A program made the translations under genes and the position numbers. The notes beneath the pieces are model-generated. The model was not told where the DNA came from. It was given only the letters and a program-made list of their open reading frames with translations, and searched no databases. Shown here in pieces: positions 16,778 through 25,188 of a stretch of DNA of 64,000 nucleotides. Source of the DNA: Colwellia piezophila ATCC BAA-637 (GTDB lineage: Bacteria > Pseudomonadota > Gammaproteobacteria > Enterobacterales > Alteromonadaceae); contig NZ_KB905168.1 of assembly GCF_000378625.1 (NCBI RefSeq), forward strand, positions 1 through 64,000, given 5' to 3'. The first letter of the stretch is position 1; the number at the start of each line of letters is the position of its first letter.

Positions 16778-17125
16778 TTAATAAATTATTTAATACCTGA
16801 AACCTGCGAATACGGCATCAGAAGTACTCATTTATAGTTATAAATTCCGTGCTTCTTCTTTGTACTCACATACTTCAGTCATCAACTAATTCACTAATGG
16901 TATATTAATTTTAAAATTATAAAACGCTTCACTTACTAAAGATTAAGAAGCTAATAAAAATACCAGTACTACATATAACAGAAAGTTGCCTAGCTGGGTC
17001 TAAGGCAACATCACTTAAGAAACTAATTTTTCAAAAGAGAGATTATTCAACAATTTAATTAACTAGTCATAAAAACATAAAATTATAAAACGTCTACTAC
17101 CAGTAGACGTACTAAAGGAAAGACT
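16778..17125 (+). promoter_or_regulatory. Leader region of puuD with 9-bp hairpin at 17090-17110
   Basis: This 348-bp gap before puuD holds no gene. ACGTCTACT (17090-17098) and AGTAGACGT (17102-17110) form a perfect 9-bp dyad with a 3-base loop just before the ribosome-binding site AAAGGAAAG (about 17114) and the ATG at 17126. The sequence AAAATTATAAAACG appears twice (16913-16926 and 17079-17092). The dyad could be an operator or a translation-affecting hairpin. The gap suggests puuD has its own promoter. Confidence 0.45.
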
Positions 17126-18316
17126 ATGGACCCGTATATTACTGAGTGGTTAAATTTAATCATTCGCTTCGCACATTTAGTCGTTGGTATCGCTTGGATC
17201 GGTGCCTCATTCTATTTTGTCTGGTTAGATAACCATCTGGAAAAACCACCTGAATGGAAAGCAGAGAAAGGCATTTCCGGTGATCTTTGGGCTATCCATG
17301 GTGGTGGTTTTTACGAAGTAGCTAAATACAAACTAGCACCACCAAAAATCCCAACAACTTTACATTGGTTTAAGTGGGAAGCTTACACCACCTGGATCAC
17401 AGGCTTCTTATTATTATCACTAATGTTTTATGTTGGTGCTGAATCATACTTAATTGACCCACGTGTACAAGAGTTAACACAATGGCAAGCAATTGCCCTA
17501 GGTATAGGCTCTATTGTTATCGGTGTTGGTAGTTATGAGTTATTAGTTAGAACAAAACTTAAAGATCACGGTTTAGTGTTAGCGCTTATTTTATTCATTA
17601 TTGCTACGGCTTTATCTTACGGTTTAACACAAGTATTTAGTGCTCGTGGTGCTTATATGCATATGGGCGCAATCATGGGTACTATCATGGCTGGTAACGT
17701 ATTCTTCGGTATCATGCCATCGCAACGCGCCTTAGTAAAAGCGGTTGAAGATGGAGAAACGCCTGATTCTAAATATGGTTTAAATGCTAAGTTACGTTCT
17801 ACTCATAATACTTACATCACTTTGCCGGTGTTATTTATTATGATTTCTAATCATTACCCCATCACTTATAACCACAGTGCCAACTGGTTAGTATTGATGG
17901 TAATCATAGTTATCACTGCAGCTGTTCGTCAATACTTCGTGTTACGTCACTTCGGCAAACATAAACCTATGGTTTTAGTCGGATCTGTTATTGCTACCGT
18001 AATTCTTGCTTATCTGATTGCGCCAAAAAACATTGAGCTTACTGCCGAGCAAAAACAACAAGTTGTTAGCCACACACAAGTTCAACAAATTATTGCAAAC
18101 CGTTGTACGGCCTGTCATTCAGAAACACCAACGGATGATGTTTTCACCAGCCCTCAAGGTGGTGTTATTTTCACTGATATCGCCTCTATCAAACAATGGG
18201 CGCCAAGAATTGAAGCACGGGTTATTAACTCAAAAGATATGCCCTTTATGAATAAAACTAAAATGACTGACCAAGAGCGCCTAACGCTGTCACTTTGGTT
18301 AAAGCAAATCAAATAA
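17126..18316 (+). CDS. puuD: Urate hydroxylase PuuD, membrane protein fused to cytochrome c
   Basis: The 396-residue protein has about eight membrane helices (residues 1-300), beginning ITEWLNLIIRFAHLVVGIAW with a HGGGFYEVAKYK loop typical of PuuD. A C-terminal cytochrome c domain carries heme motif CTACH (Cys327, Cys330, His331) and a Met-Pro region as possible axial ligand. It oxidises urate to 5-hydroxyisourate and passes electrons to the respiratory chain, so no H2O2 is made. No soluble uricase gene is seen, so this is the urate step of the cluster. Confidence 0.93.
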   Translation: MDPYITEWLNLIIRFAHLVVGIAWIGASFYFVWLDNHLEKPPEWKAEKGISGDLWAIHGGGFYEVAKYKLAPPKIPTTLHWFKWEAYTTWITGFLLLSLMFYVGAESYLIDPRVQELTQWQAIALGIGSIVIGVGSYELLVRTKLKDHGLVLALILFIIATALSYGLTQVFSARGAYMHMGAIMGTIMAGNVFFGIMPSQRALVKAVEDGETPDSKYGLNAKLRSTHNTYITLPVLFIMISNHYPITYNHSANWLVLMVIIVITAAVRQYFVLRHFGKHKPMVLVGSVIATVILAYLIAPKNIELTAEQKQQVVSHTQVQQIIANRCTACHSETPTDDVFTSPQGGVIFTDIASIKQWAPRIEARVINSKDMPFMNKTKMTDQERLTLSLWLKQIK

Positions 18317-18379
18317 GTTTAAAACACATTATTTGAATTGGTATTGAGCCAAATGAAAGACAAAGAAAAAGGATAAGAA

Positions 18380-20569
18380 ATGAAGCAAAAAACAATCAAG
18401 CACGGTTATAAAGTTGCAGGCTGTTTATTTAATTTAGTAAATAATGAAGTGTTACCGGGTATTAGTATTACTGCCGATCACTTTTGGGATTCTGTTGCCG
18501 AGGTTTTAACTGAGTTTACCCCGCGTAATCAACAGTTATTGACAAAGCGCGCGAGTTTACAAGCGCAAATTGATACATGGCATACGGATCCTGCCAACCA
18601 ACCTTTTAATCAACCTAGCTATGAGTTGTTTTTAAAAGAGATAGGTTATCTGGTAGAAGAACAAGCGGATTTCACTATCTCAACCAAGAATGTAGACGAT
18701 GAGGTTGCCCGCATTGCGGGTCCTCAACTCGTTGTACCCTTGATGAATGCTAGATTTTCTCTTAATGCAGCCAATGCTCGCTGGGGAAGTTTGTATGATG
18801 CTTTATATGGCACTGATGTTATCGGCGACGATAACGGTGCTAAAGCAACTAAAGAATATAATCCTGCTCGTGGCCGTAGAGTTCAATCTTACGCCCGTAG
18901 ATTCCTTGATGAATCTCTGCCATTAAGCAGCGGTAGTCATATCAATGCGGTTCGTTACCACATTGATAATAAGACCTTTACTGTCACCCTTTTATCAGGT
19001 GAAAAAGTTCAATTAAAAGATGCTACACAATTTGTTGGCTACACAGGTTCCACTTTATATCCGACGGCATTATTATGTCGCCATAACGGTTTACATATTG
19101 AAATTCAGATAGATAAAGACCATATCGTTGGCAAAACTGATGCTGCTTCTGTTAAAGATGTGGTGTTAGAGTCTGCGTTAAGTACTATTCAAGATTGTGA
19201 AGACTCCATTGCCGCTGTTGATGCGATGGACAAAACCTTGGTATATCGCAACTGGTTAGGTTTGATGAAAGGTGACCTTACAGCAAGCATTCAAAAAGGT
19301 GGTAAAAACATTACCCGTACATTGAATGGCGATCGTAGCTATTTATCTCCGACTAAAGAAGCGTTTACTCTTTCAGGCAGAAGTTTACAATTTATCCGTA
19401 ACGTCGGCCATTTAATGACTACTGACGCGATTGTTAACGAAAACGATGAGAATGTTCCAGAAGGTATTATTGACGGTTTAATTACCAGCTTAATATCTCT
19501 GCACGACCTCCAAGGTAACTCTAAATTTACCAACTCTAAAAAAGGCAGCATTTATATTGTAAAACCTAAAATGCATGGCCCTGAAGAAGTAGTCTTTAGT
19601 CACGATTTATTCAGCGCGATCGAACGTGTATTAGGTTTAGAAGAAAACACCATTAAAATGGGTATTATGGATGAAGAGCGTCGTACCTCTGCTAACTTAA
19701 AAGAGTGTATCCGCGCCGCCCAAACCCGTCTTGCTTTCATCAATACGGGCTTTTTAGATCGTACTGGCGATGAAATACATACCAGTATGTTAGCGGGTCC
19801 GGTAACGCAAAAAGAATTGATGAAACATGAGCCTTGGATTGATGCTTACGAAAACAGAAATGTTCGCATTGGCTTAAAAGCCGGTTTGCAAGGTAAGGCG
19901 CAAATTGGTAAAGGCATGTGGGCTATTCCTGATGAAATGGCGAATATGATGCAGAGTAAAATCGCACACCCACAATCAGGTGCTAACTGTGCATGGGTGC
20001 CCTCACCTACTGCGGCAACTTTACATGTAATGCATTATCACAAGGTCAATGTTCAAGAAATACAATTTGCTATGCAAGCTGAATTTGCCAAGCCTGGCAA
20101 CATCGATGACTTAACTGACTTGTTAACGATTCCTTTACTAAAAAATCGTGAGCAATTATCAGCTGAAGAGATTCAAAAAGAATTAGACAATAATATTCAG
20201 GGCCTTTTAGGCTATGTTGGTCGCTGGGTAAACCAAGGTGTTGGCTGTTCTAAAGTACCTGATATTGATAATATTGCTCGTATGGAAGATAGAGCTACCT
20301 TAAGAATTTCTAGTCAACATGTATGTAACTGGCTGCACCATGGCATAATTACTGAATCACAAGTAAATGAATCACTAAAACGCATGGCAGTTATTGTTGA
20401 TAAGCAAAATGCTGGCGATTCTGGTTACAGCCCTATGGCAACCAACTTTGACCACTGCATTGCCTTTAAAGCCGCGACAGATTTAATCTTCCAAGGTAAA
20501 AAGCAACCCAGCGGTTATACCGAGCCGTTATTACACCAAAGACGTCGGCAAGTAAAAGCAGCGCATTAA
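18380..20569 (+). CDS. glcB: Malate synthase G
   Basis: The 729-residue protein matches the monomeric G form. Motifs include NARFSLNAANARWGSLYDALYGTD near residue 120, YIVKPKMHGPEEV near 395 and MGIMDEERRTSANLKECI near 430, where the catalytic Arg lies. It condenses glyoxylate from ureidoglycolate with acetyl-CoA to malate. An AAAAAGGATAAG ribosome-binding site precedes the ATG, 63 bp after puuD. It ends the purine cluster at a strong terminator. Confidence 0.95.
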   Translation: MKQKTIKHGYKVAGCLFNLVNNEVLPGISITADHFWDSVAEVLTEFTPRNQQLLTKRASLQAQIDTWHTDPANQPFNQPSYELFLKEIGYLVEEQADFTISTKNVDDEVARIAGPQLVVPLMNARFSLNAANARWGSLYDALYGTDVIGDDNGAKATKEYNPARGRRVQSYARRFLDESLPLSSGSHINAVRYHIDNKTFTVTLLSGEKVQLKDATQFVGYTGSTLYPTALLCRHNGLHIEIQIDKDHIVGKTDAASVKDVVLESALSTIQDCEDSIAAVDAMDKTLVYRNWLGLMKGDLTASIQKGGKNITRTLNGDRSYLSPTKEAFTLSGRSLQFIRNVGHLMTTDAIVNENDENVPEGIIDGLITSLISLHDLQGNSKFTNSKKGSIYIVKPKMHGPEEVVFSHDLFSAIERVLGLEENTIKMGIMDEERRTSANLKECIRAAQTRLAFINTGFLDRTGDEIHTSMLAGPVTQKELMKHEPWIDAYENRNVRIGLKAGLQGKAQIGKGMWAIPDEMANMMQSKIAHPQSGANCAWVPSPTAATLHVMHYHKVNVQEIQFAMQAEFAKPGNIDDLTDLLTIPLLKNREQLSAEEIQKELDNNIQGLLGYVGRWVNQGVGCSKVPDIDNIARMEDRATLRISSQHVCNWLHHGIITESQVNESLKRMAVIVDKQNAGDSGYSPMATNFDHCIAFKAATDLIFQGKKQPSGYTEPLLHQRRRQVKAAH

Positions 20570-20606
20570 CTTTAATCACCCGATCTCAACACATCCCCCC
20601 AATGAT

Positions 20607-20645
20607 AAGCATGATGACTAACCACTAAGTCATCTTGCTTTTTTG
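20607..20645 (+). terminator. Terminator of the purine cluster after glcB
   Basis: AAGCATGATGACT and AGTCATCTTGCTT form a 12-pair stem with one mismatch and end in a T-run, 38 bp after glcB. Confidence 0.8.
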
Positions 20646-20817
20646 TTTGCTAACTTTTACTAACATTTACTGCATACTCTCTACTACTGCGATGCCCAAC
20701 CATGATCTAGAGCAATTTATAGAAATTAATCATTCCATTTGCCAGAAAGCTATAGCTGTCGATTGCAACTTGTTATAAAGTTATTTCCTCCACTATAAAT
20801 GAAGTTATGAGGTATTT

Positions 20818-21444
20818 GTGTCGGTAAAAAAAGAAGCTGTCGGACAAGTTCGCCAAAAGAATGTTGCACTTATTTTAATAGCGGCAAAAATAGAGTTTGT
20901 CACTCACGGTTTTAAAGGCGCATCTATTAAACGCATTGCCGAACGAGCCAATATTCCCAGAGCAAACATTCATTATTATTTCAATGATAAAACTGACCTT
21001 TATCAGCAATTACTTACTGAGATTATTGTCAGCTGGAATACTAGCTTTGATACCTTAAGTGTTGATGATGACCCTAAAACGATTCTTACTGCCTATATTC
21101 ATGAAAAAGTCATGCATGCTAAACATGATCCTGATGGCTCAAAAATCTTTGCCAGTGAAGTTATTCATGGAGCACCTATTCTTAAAGATTATTTACATAC
21201 AGAATTCAAACAATGGTTAGATGAAAAAATTGCTGTGATAGAGACTTGGATTGAACGAGGCCAAATAGACGCCATCAACCCATATCATTTGTTATTTCTT
21301 ATTTGGAGCTCAACCCAGCATTATGCTGATTTTAATGTACAAGTATTGGCTGGCTTTGGCAAAGAAGCGATGAACGATGATGATTTTGATAATGTTATCG
21401 ATTCACTGACCACTATTATCTTAAAAGGCTGCGGCTTACCTTAG
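20818..21444 (+). CDS. TetR-family regulator, RutR-like
   Basis: The 208-residue regulator starts at GTG behind a GAGG ribosome-binding site. Residues 15-65 form a TetR helix-turn-helix (GFKGASIKRIAERANIPRANIHYYFNDKTDLYQQL). The ligand domain has a RutR-like series: ASEVIHGAPILKDYL, DEKIAVIETWIERGQI, INPYHLLFLIWSSTQHYADF. RutR in E. coli senses pyrimidines and controls nucleobase use. Here it follows the purine cluster after a terminator, so it is probably its regulator. It is the best candidate to bind the TGACACnnGTGTCA palindromes. The ligand is unknown. Confidence 0.8.
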   Translation: MSVKKEAVGQVRQKNVALILIAAKIEFVTHGFKGASIKRIAERANIPRANIHYYFNDKTDLYQQLLTEIIVSWNTSFDTLSVDDDPKTILTAYIHEKVMHAKHDPDGSKIFASEVIHGAPILKDYLHTEFKQWLDEKIAVIETWIERGQIDAINPYHLLFLIWSSTQHYADFNVQVLAGFGKEAMNDDDFDNVIDSLTTIILKGCGLP

Positions 21445-21492
21445 CTTATTAACAGAGATGGGCATGGAAATTTATCTATGCCTGTTGAGGAG

Positions 21493-21520
21493 ACAAGCCG
21501 CTGACGCTTATGCGGCTTGT
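21493..21520. terminator. Bidirectional terminator between TetR and DUF4442 genes
   Basis: ACAAGCCGC (21493-21501) and GCGGCTTGT (21512-21520) form a perfect 9-bp stem between convergent genes. T-runs are short, so strength is uncertain. Confidence 0.65.
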
Positions 21521-21535
21521 TAATTAGCATAATGA

Positions 21536-22009
21536 TCATACTGTTGGCTTTTCAGATATCCAAAGTTTAATATGCCCCTTCACCACGACAATATCGTTGT
21601 CATCATAAGCGGTGATGTTAACGAGCATATCTCCAGGCTGCCAGTCTTCTTGGTTTACCTTTGCTACACAACGAATATCGCTACCTGCTTTGGCGGTGTA
21701 ATCTACCGTCATGCCTTTTGGGATCCAACGCAGATGTTTGGGAATTGAAGCTTCTGCCATTACCCCCATAGCCATTTCTAAACCATTACAAATGGCTATC
21801 ACATGAACTGTTTTTATATGGTTAAAAACCTTTTTCTTTTTTTTGATAAGACAAGTGCACTGGTTAGGCACTAATTCCGAGATTTTAGGGCTAATAGTGG
21901 CAAAATAAGGCGCGACGCGACTGACAATAATGGAGAATATCTTCTTACCAAAGGGGTATTTCTCGAGTTTATTATATGTCGATAAGGTTTTATTAATCTG
22001 AGTCATCAT
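21536..22009 (-). CDS. DUF4442 hotdog-fold protein (thioesterase-like)
   Basis: The 157-residue protein resembles DUF4442/YiiD-C hotdog proteins. It has an N-terminal KYPFGKKIFSIIVSRVAPYF helix, a KKKKVFNHIKTVHVIAICNGLEMAMG active-site-like helix and a closing beta-sheet ending VKGHIKLWISEKPTV. The family includes putative acyl-CoA thioesterases, and the substrate is unknown. It is convergent with the TetR gene and does not appear to be part of the purine module. Confidence 0.65.
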   Translation of the reverse strand: MMTQINKTLSTYNKLEKYPFGKKIFSIIVSRVAPYFATISPKISELVPNQCTCLIKKKKKVFNHIKTVHVIAICNGLEMAMGVMAEASIPKHLRWIPKGMTVDYTAKAGSDIRCVAKVNQEDWQPGDMLVNITAYDDNDIVVVKGHIKLWISEKPTV

Positions 22010-22285
22010 AGGATTTTAAGGGGAATATTTAATGGCTAACTTATCATTAGCTGCAATTCTCCACAAACAATTGGCCACTATTTTTATTATTACCGCGATG
22101 AATATCATTACTGAATGCTCATTTAAAGCCGCATTCGAAGTCAATTAGCGTTTCAACATGGCGAAGTAGCAGCTAAATGTTAATTTATCATATAAAAAAT
22201 TCGTTCGACTCGACTCAAAAGCCCCTCTTTGATTTCATACTGTGGAATATACCAACCAATATACGGCATAAAAAAGTTGTTTGTA

Positions 22286-22300
22286 TTTCACTATGTGAAA
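22286..22300. promoter_or_regulatory. Palindrome TTTCAC-TAT-GTGAAA downstream of bhcA
   Basis: A perfect 6-bp-arm palindrome with the same arms as two sites in the bhcB-bhcR gap (35677 and 35778). It lies just beyond the bhcA terminator and not at a promoter, so its role is unclear. An IclR-type operator is possible, and chance in AT-rich DNA cannot be excluded. Confidence 0.35.
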
Positions 22301-22331
22301 AAAAAGACCACCAAATGGTGGTCTTTTTTTA
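22299..22331. terminator. Terminator of bhcA
   Basis: An A-run, AGACCACCA, a 2-base loop, TGGTGGTCT and a T-run form a long stem. It is symmetric, so works in both directions. It lies about 35 bp after the bhcA stop on the minus strand. Confidence 0.85.
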
Positions 22332-22365
22332 ATTAATAAAACTTTTACTGAGCTTTATTGCGCAT

Positions 22366-23487
22366 TTATTGATTCAAGGCATCTTTTAAAGCGGTCAAAC
22401 ATAGTGCTACATTTTCACTTTTAGCGGTATGTCCCATAAGACCAATACGCCATGCTTTACCTGCAAAAGCACCTAAACCAGCACCGATTTCAAGGTTATA
22501 ATGCTCTAGTAAGTAGCTTCTTACCTTAGCATCATCAGCGCCATCAGGAATGTAGATAGCGTTTAACTGCGGTAAGCGTTCTTCTTCGGGTACGATAAAC
22601 TCAATACCTAATTCTTTCAGTCCTTTAGCTAACACTTCGTGCTGTGCTCTATGACGCGCCCAACTGTTCTCTAGTCCCTCATCATGTAACATTATCAAGG
22701 CTTCATGTAGTGCATATAAGGAGTTTACTGGCGCAGTATGGTGGTAACTACGTTTCCCCTTACCAGACCAATAACCCATGACTAAAGTTTGATCTAAAAA
22801 CCAGCTTTGAATTTTAGTTTTACGGTTTTGTACTACTGCTACTGCCTTAGGGCTAAAGGAAATAGGTGAGATGCCCGGCACACAAGACATACATTTCTGC
22901 GTACCTGAATAGATAGCATCTATGCCCCATTCGTCCACTTTAAGTTCAATACCACCTAATGACGTCACCGCATCAACAATCGTTAAACAGTCGTGCTCTT
23001 GAGCCATTTTACATAGGGCTTTAGCGTCTGATACCGCACCCGTTGAGGTTTCAGCATGAACAAAGGCTAGAAACTTAGCATCTGGGTGGTCATGTAATGC
23101 CGCCTCTACCTTATGTGTTTCAACAGCTCGACCCCACGGAGAGTCAACAATCACGGCCTCTGCGCCAAGTCTGATAACGTTTTCAATCATACGGTCACCA
23201 AATACACCATTGCGACAAACAATGACTTTATCGCCCGCTTCGACTAAGTTTACAAAACATGCCTCCATTCCCGCTGAACCCGGTGCTGATAAGGCAATGG
23301 TGAATTCATTCTTGGTTTGAAAAGCGTATTGCAGTAAGGTTTTTACTTCGTCCATCATATTGATAAATAATGGGTCTAAGTGACCAATCGTTGGCCTAGC
23401 CAGTGCCGAAAGTACTCGTGCACTTACGTCTGATGGCCCTGGACCCATTAAAATTCTTTCTGGTGGATTAAATGATTTAAACGTCAT
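22366..23487 (-). CDS. bhcA: Class V aminotransferase, probable aspartate-glyoxylate aminotransferase BhcA
   Basis: The 373-residue PLP enzyme has an AGXT/PucG-like sequence. It opens ILMGPGPSDVSARVL and carries APGSAGMEA, VDAVTSLGG and the PLP lysine K198 in YSGTQKCMSC. In the beta-hydroxyaspartate cycle BhcA converts glyoxylate and aspartate to glycine and oxaloacetate. Related PucG uses ureidoglycine in purine breakdown. That is less likely here because the pathway uses allantoicase and ureidoglycolate lyase and makes no ureidoglycine. The other cycle genes lie 9-13 kb away. The promoter gap shared with the porin gene holds the TGACAC palindrome. Exact donor specificity is inference. Confidence 0.8.
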   Translation of the reverse strand: MTFKSFNPPERILMGPGPSDVSARVLSALARPTIGHLDPLFINMMDEVKTLLQYAFQTKNEFTIALSAPGSAGMEACFVNLVEAGDKVIVCRNGVFGDRMIENVIRLGAEAVIVDSPWGRAVETHKVEAALHDHPDAKFLAFVHAETSTGAVSDAKALCKMAQEHDCLTIVDAVTSLGGIELKVDEWGIDAIYSGTQKCMSCVPGISPISFSPKAVAVVQNRKTKIQSWFLDQTLVMGYWSGKGKRSYHHTAPVNSLYALHEALIMLHDEGLENSWARHRAQHEVLAKGLKELGIEFIVPEEERLPQLNAIYIPDGADDAKVRSYLLEHYNLEIGAGLGAFAGKAWRIGLMGHTAKSENVALCLTALKDALNQ

Positions 23488-23566
23488 AATTGCGTACCCT
23501 CTATTTTAGTTTTAATTTTAATTTTTTGTTGTGTTTATAAAACAACCTGATGTATCGTAGTTAATA

Positions 23567-23592
23567 ACAACCTGACACATGTGTCAAGTTGT
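23567..23592. promoter_or_regulatory. Extended TGACAC-AT-GTGTCA palindrome between bhcA and the Tsx-like gene
   Basis: The core at 23573-23586 is a perfect palindrome. It is flanked by ACAAC and GTTGT, which pair again after one mismatch, giving 11 of 12 paired bases per arm. It lies 86 bp upstream of bhcA and 111 bp upstream of the porin gene, so one bound protein could control both. It matches the site before xdhA. Confidence 0.7.
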
Positions 23593-23697
23593 CGAGAAAT
23601 AGTGAAATAAAGACATCTTGAAAAATTAAAACAAAATTAATATAACTATTAAAAAATAATATAACTATTAAAAATAAATTACATTAAGAGAAACACT

Positions 23698-24525
23698 ATG
23701 AATATTAGAGCATCACTTACAGCACTAGCATTAACCGCAGCCTTAAGCGCACCGATGGCATCAGCAGAAATTTGGAGTAATACCGAAGTTCAACTACAAG
23801 CGGGTGGTGAATTTGAGCATGGGTTCGGACAACAATCAACTGGAACAATCACAACCTTCCAACATGCGGGTGGCTGGGAATACGGCGATAACTTCTTTTT
23901 CGTTGACCATTCACAATATTCTGGTAAAAACGGCGTAGCTGATTCAGCTGAATTCTACGGCGAGTGGTATTCTAATTTTAGCTTAAGTGCGATGACGGGA
24001 GCAGATGTTAGCTTTTGGGGTGTTAAAGATGTTGGTTTAGTTGCCGGCTTTAACTACGCACCAGAAGTAGATAGTTCTTGGGTATTACCAGGTGTAACTT
24101 TCGCTTTAGATTTACCAGGCTTTGCTTTTGCCACTCTTAACGTTAGTGCGTTTATGCATTTAAGCGGCGCAGATGAATCTTATTATCAAGATTTTAACTC
24201 TCCATTTAAAATTATTGATGAAGATACTAGTTTCATGGTTGATTTAGCTTGGGCAATGCCATTTAAATTAGGTTCAACAAGCTGGAGCTTTGAAGGTCAC
24301 TTAGAGTACATTGATGGTCGTACACAACGAAATAACTTTGGTACAGATGAACTTGAATCATGGATACTATTCCAACCACAAGTTCGTTTAGATGTAGGTG
24401 AGTTAATTGGTACACCATCTAACCGTTTATTTGCTGGTATTGAGTACCAATACTGGAAAAACAAATTAGGTATGAAAGGTGTTGATGACAACACAGTTCA
24501 ATTCTTAGCTGTTTGGCGTTTCTAA
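23698..24525 (+). CDS. Tsx/OmpK-like nucleoside-specific outer membrane channel
   Basis: The 275-residue protein has a signal peptide cleaved near ASA-EIW (residue 23). It is a beta-barrel rich in aromatic strands and ends with Phe (FLAVWRF). The motifs GDNFFFVDHSQ, FYGEWYSNFSL and the closing strand pattern match the Tsx/OmpK channel family. Those channels admit nucleosides and deoxynucleosides. Its place beside bhcA and the purine cluster supports uptake of purine nucleosides across the outer membrane. No inner-membrane purine permease was seen in the window. A terminator follows. Confidence 0.83.
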   Translation: MNIRASLTALALTAALSAPMASAEIWSNTEVQLQAGGEFEHGFGQQSTGTITTFQHAGGWEYGDNFFFVDHSQYSGKNGVADSAEFYGEWYSNFSLSAMTGADVSFWGVKDVGLVAGFNYAPEVDSSWVLPGVTFALDLPGFAFATLNVSAFMHLSGADESYYQDFNSPFKIIDEDTSFMVDLAWAMPFKLGSTSWSFEGHLEYIDGRTQRNNFGTDELESWILFQPQVRLDVGELIGTPSNRLFAGIEYQYWKNKLGMKGVDDNTVQFLAVWRF

Positions 24526-24626
24526 TTATTGTGGGCTAACCGCCGACTAGCATGGTGAAATTAAGGCGCTTTATCGCTATTTTTATTTAATAAGTAAGTA
24601 GTAATAAAGCCATTACCAAGAGATAG

Positions 24627-24664
24627 CTACCCAAGGGTGTTAATTGATATGGGTAGTTTTTTTG
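24627..24664 (+). terminator. Terminator after the Tsx-like gene
   Basis: CTACCCA and TGGGTAG pair around a 16-base loop, followed by a run of seven T, about 100 bp after the stop. Confidence 0.65.
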
Positions 24665-25188
24665 AAATAAGCACTGATTTTTGGCTCTGCTACCTCAGAG
24701 GTCGCTCAAGGCATTCTTTCTGGTTTTACCAAATGTCTCACCTTATCTTGGACGTTTAACTGCTAGAGTACAGAGCAAGGCGTCACAGCATTAGCTTATC
24801 GCACCTGTTGCCGGTAATGACTGACGACAATGGAGTTTGCGTTTTATCTACTGGTCATCGTTATTTTACCGATATCTTGTCACCCGACAGTGATTTATTG
24901 ACACTGTTAGCGGGTTGATGTTTTTTTATTTATCCGAAAATTGTCAAGTGAAGACCTCGCAGAAATTTTCTTACCGCCGATTAAACAATGAAGTGAGCTA
25001 CTTTTCTTTACTAGAAATGATCAGCTTTGCAGAACCCGGCATAACTTTTAGGTTTTTGGCATGCTACCCCAACCAGCATGTTGAGTGCCGCCTTTATTAT
25101 ATCAATCCGTATAAGAAAGTGATCGCTTCTTTATGCGGAATGGAATTACAACTATTTTAACCTTATAACTATAAAAGTAGGTCGACCC
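24665..25188. other. Unassigned region before malic enzyme, possibly decayed coding DNA
   Basis: This 520-bp stretch holds no confident gene. An 81-codon plus-strand frame at 24915-25160 has no recognised domain. Short readable pieces in several frames (for example after an ATG near 24817) give the look of a gene broken by many changes. The promoter of the malic enzyme gene should lie in its 3' end. No terminal repeats or transposase similarity were seen. Confidence 0.3.

Larger units (their letters stand above)
22010..22365. other. Intergenic gap between DUF4442 and bhcA
   Basis: The gap holds a possible 38-codon plus-strand ORF at 22032-22148 with a GGGGAA ribosome-binding site, starting MANLSLAAILHKQL. 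It is not recognised and may be chance. It also holds a palindrome at 22286-22300 and the terminator at 22299-22331. Confidence 0.3.

Noticed and set aside
16778-17125. Purine riboswitch before puuD or xdhA
   Set aside because: The conserved purine-aptamer core was not found. Only simple dyads are visible.
24915-25160. 81-codon open frame before the malic enzyme gene
   Set aside because: No domain, no ribosome-binding site, and sequence around it reads like decayed DNA in several frames.
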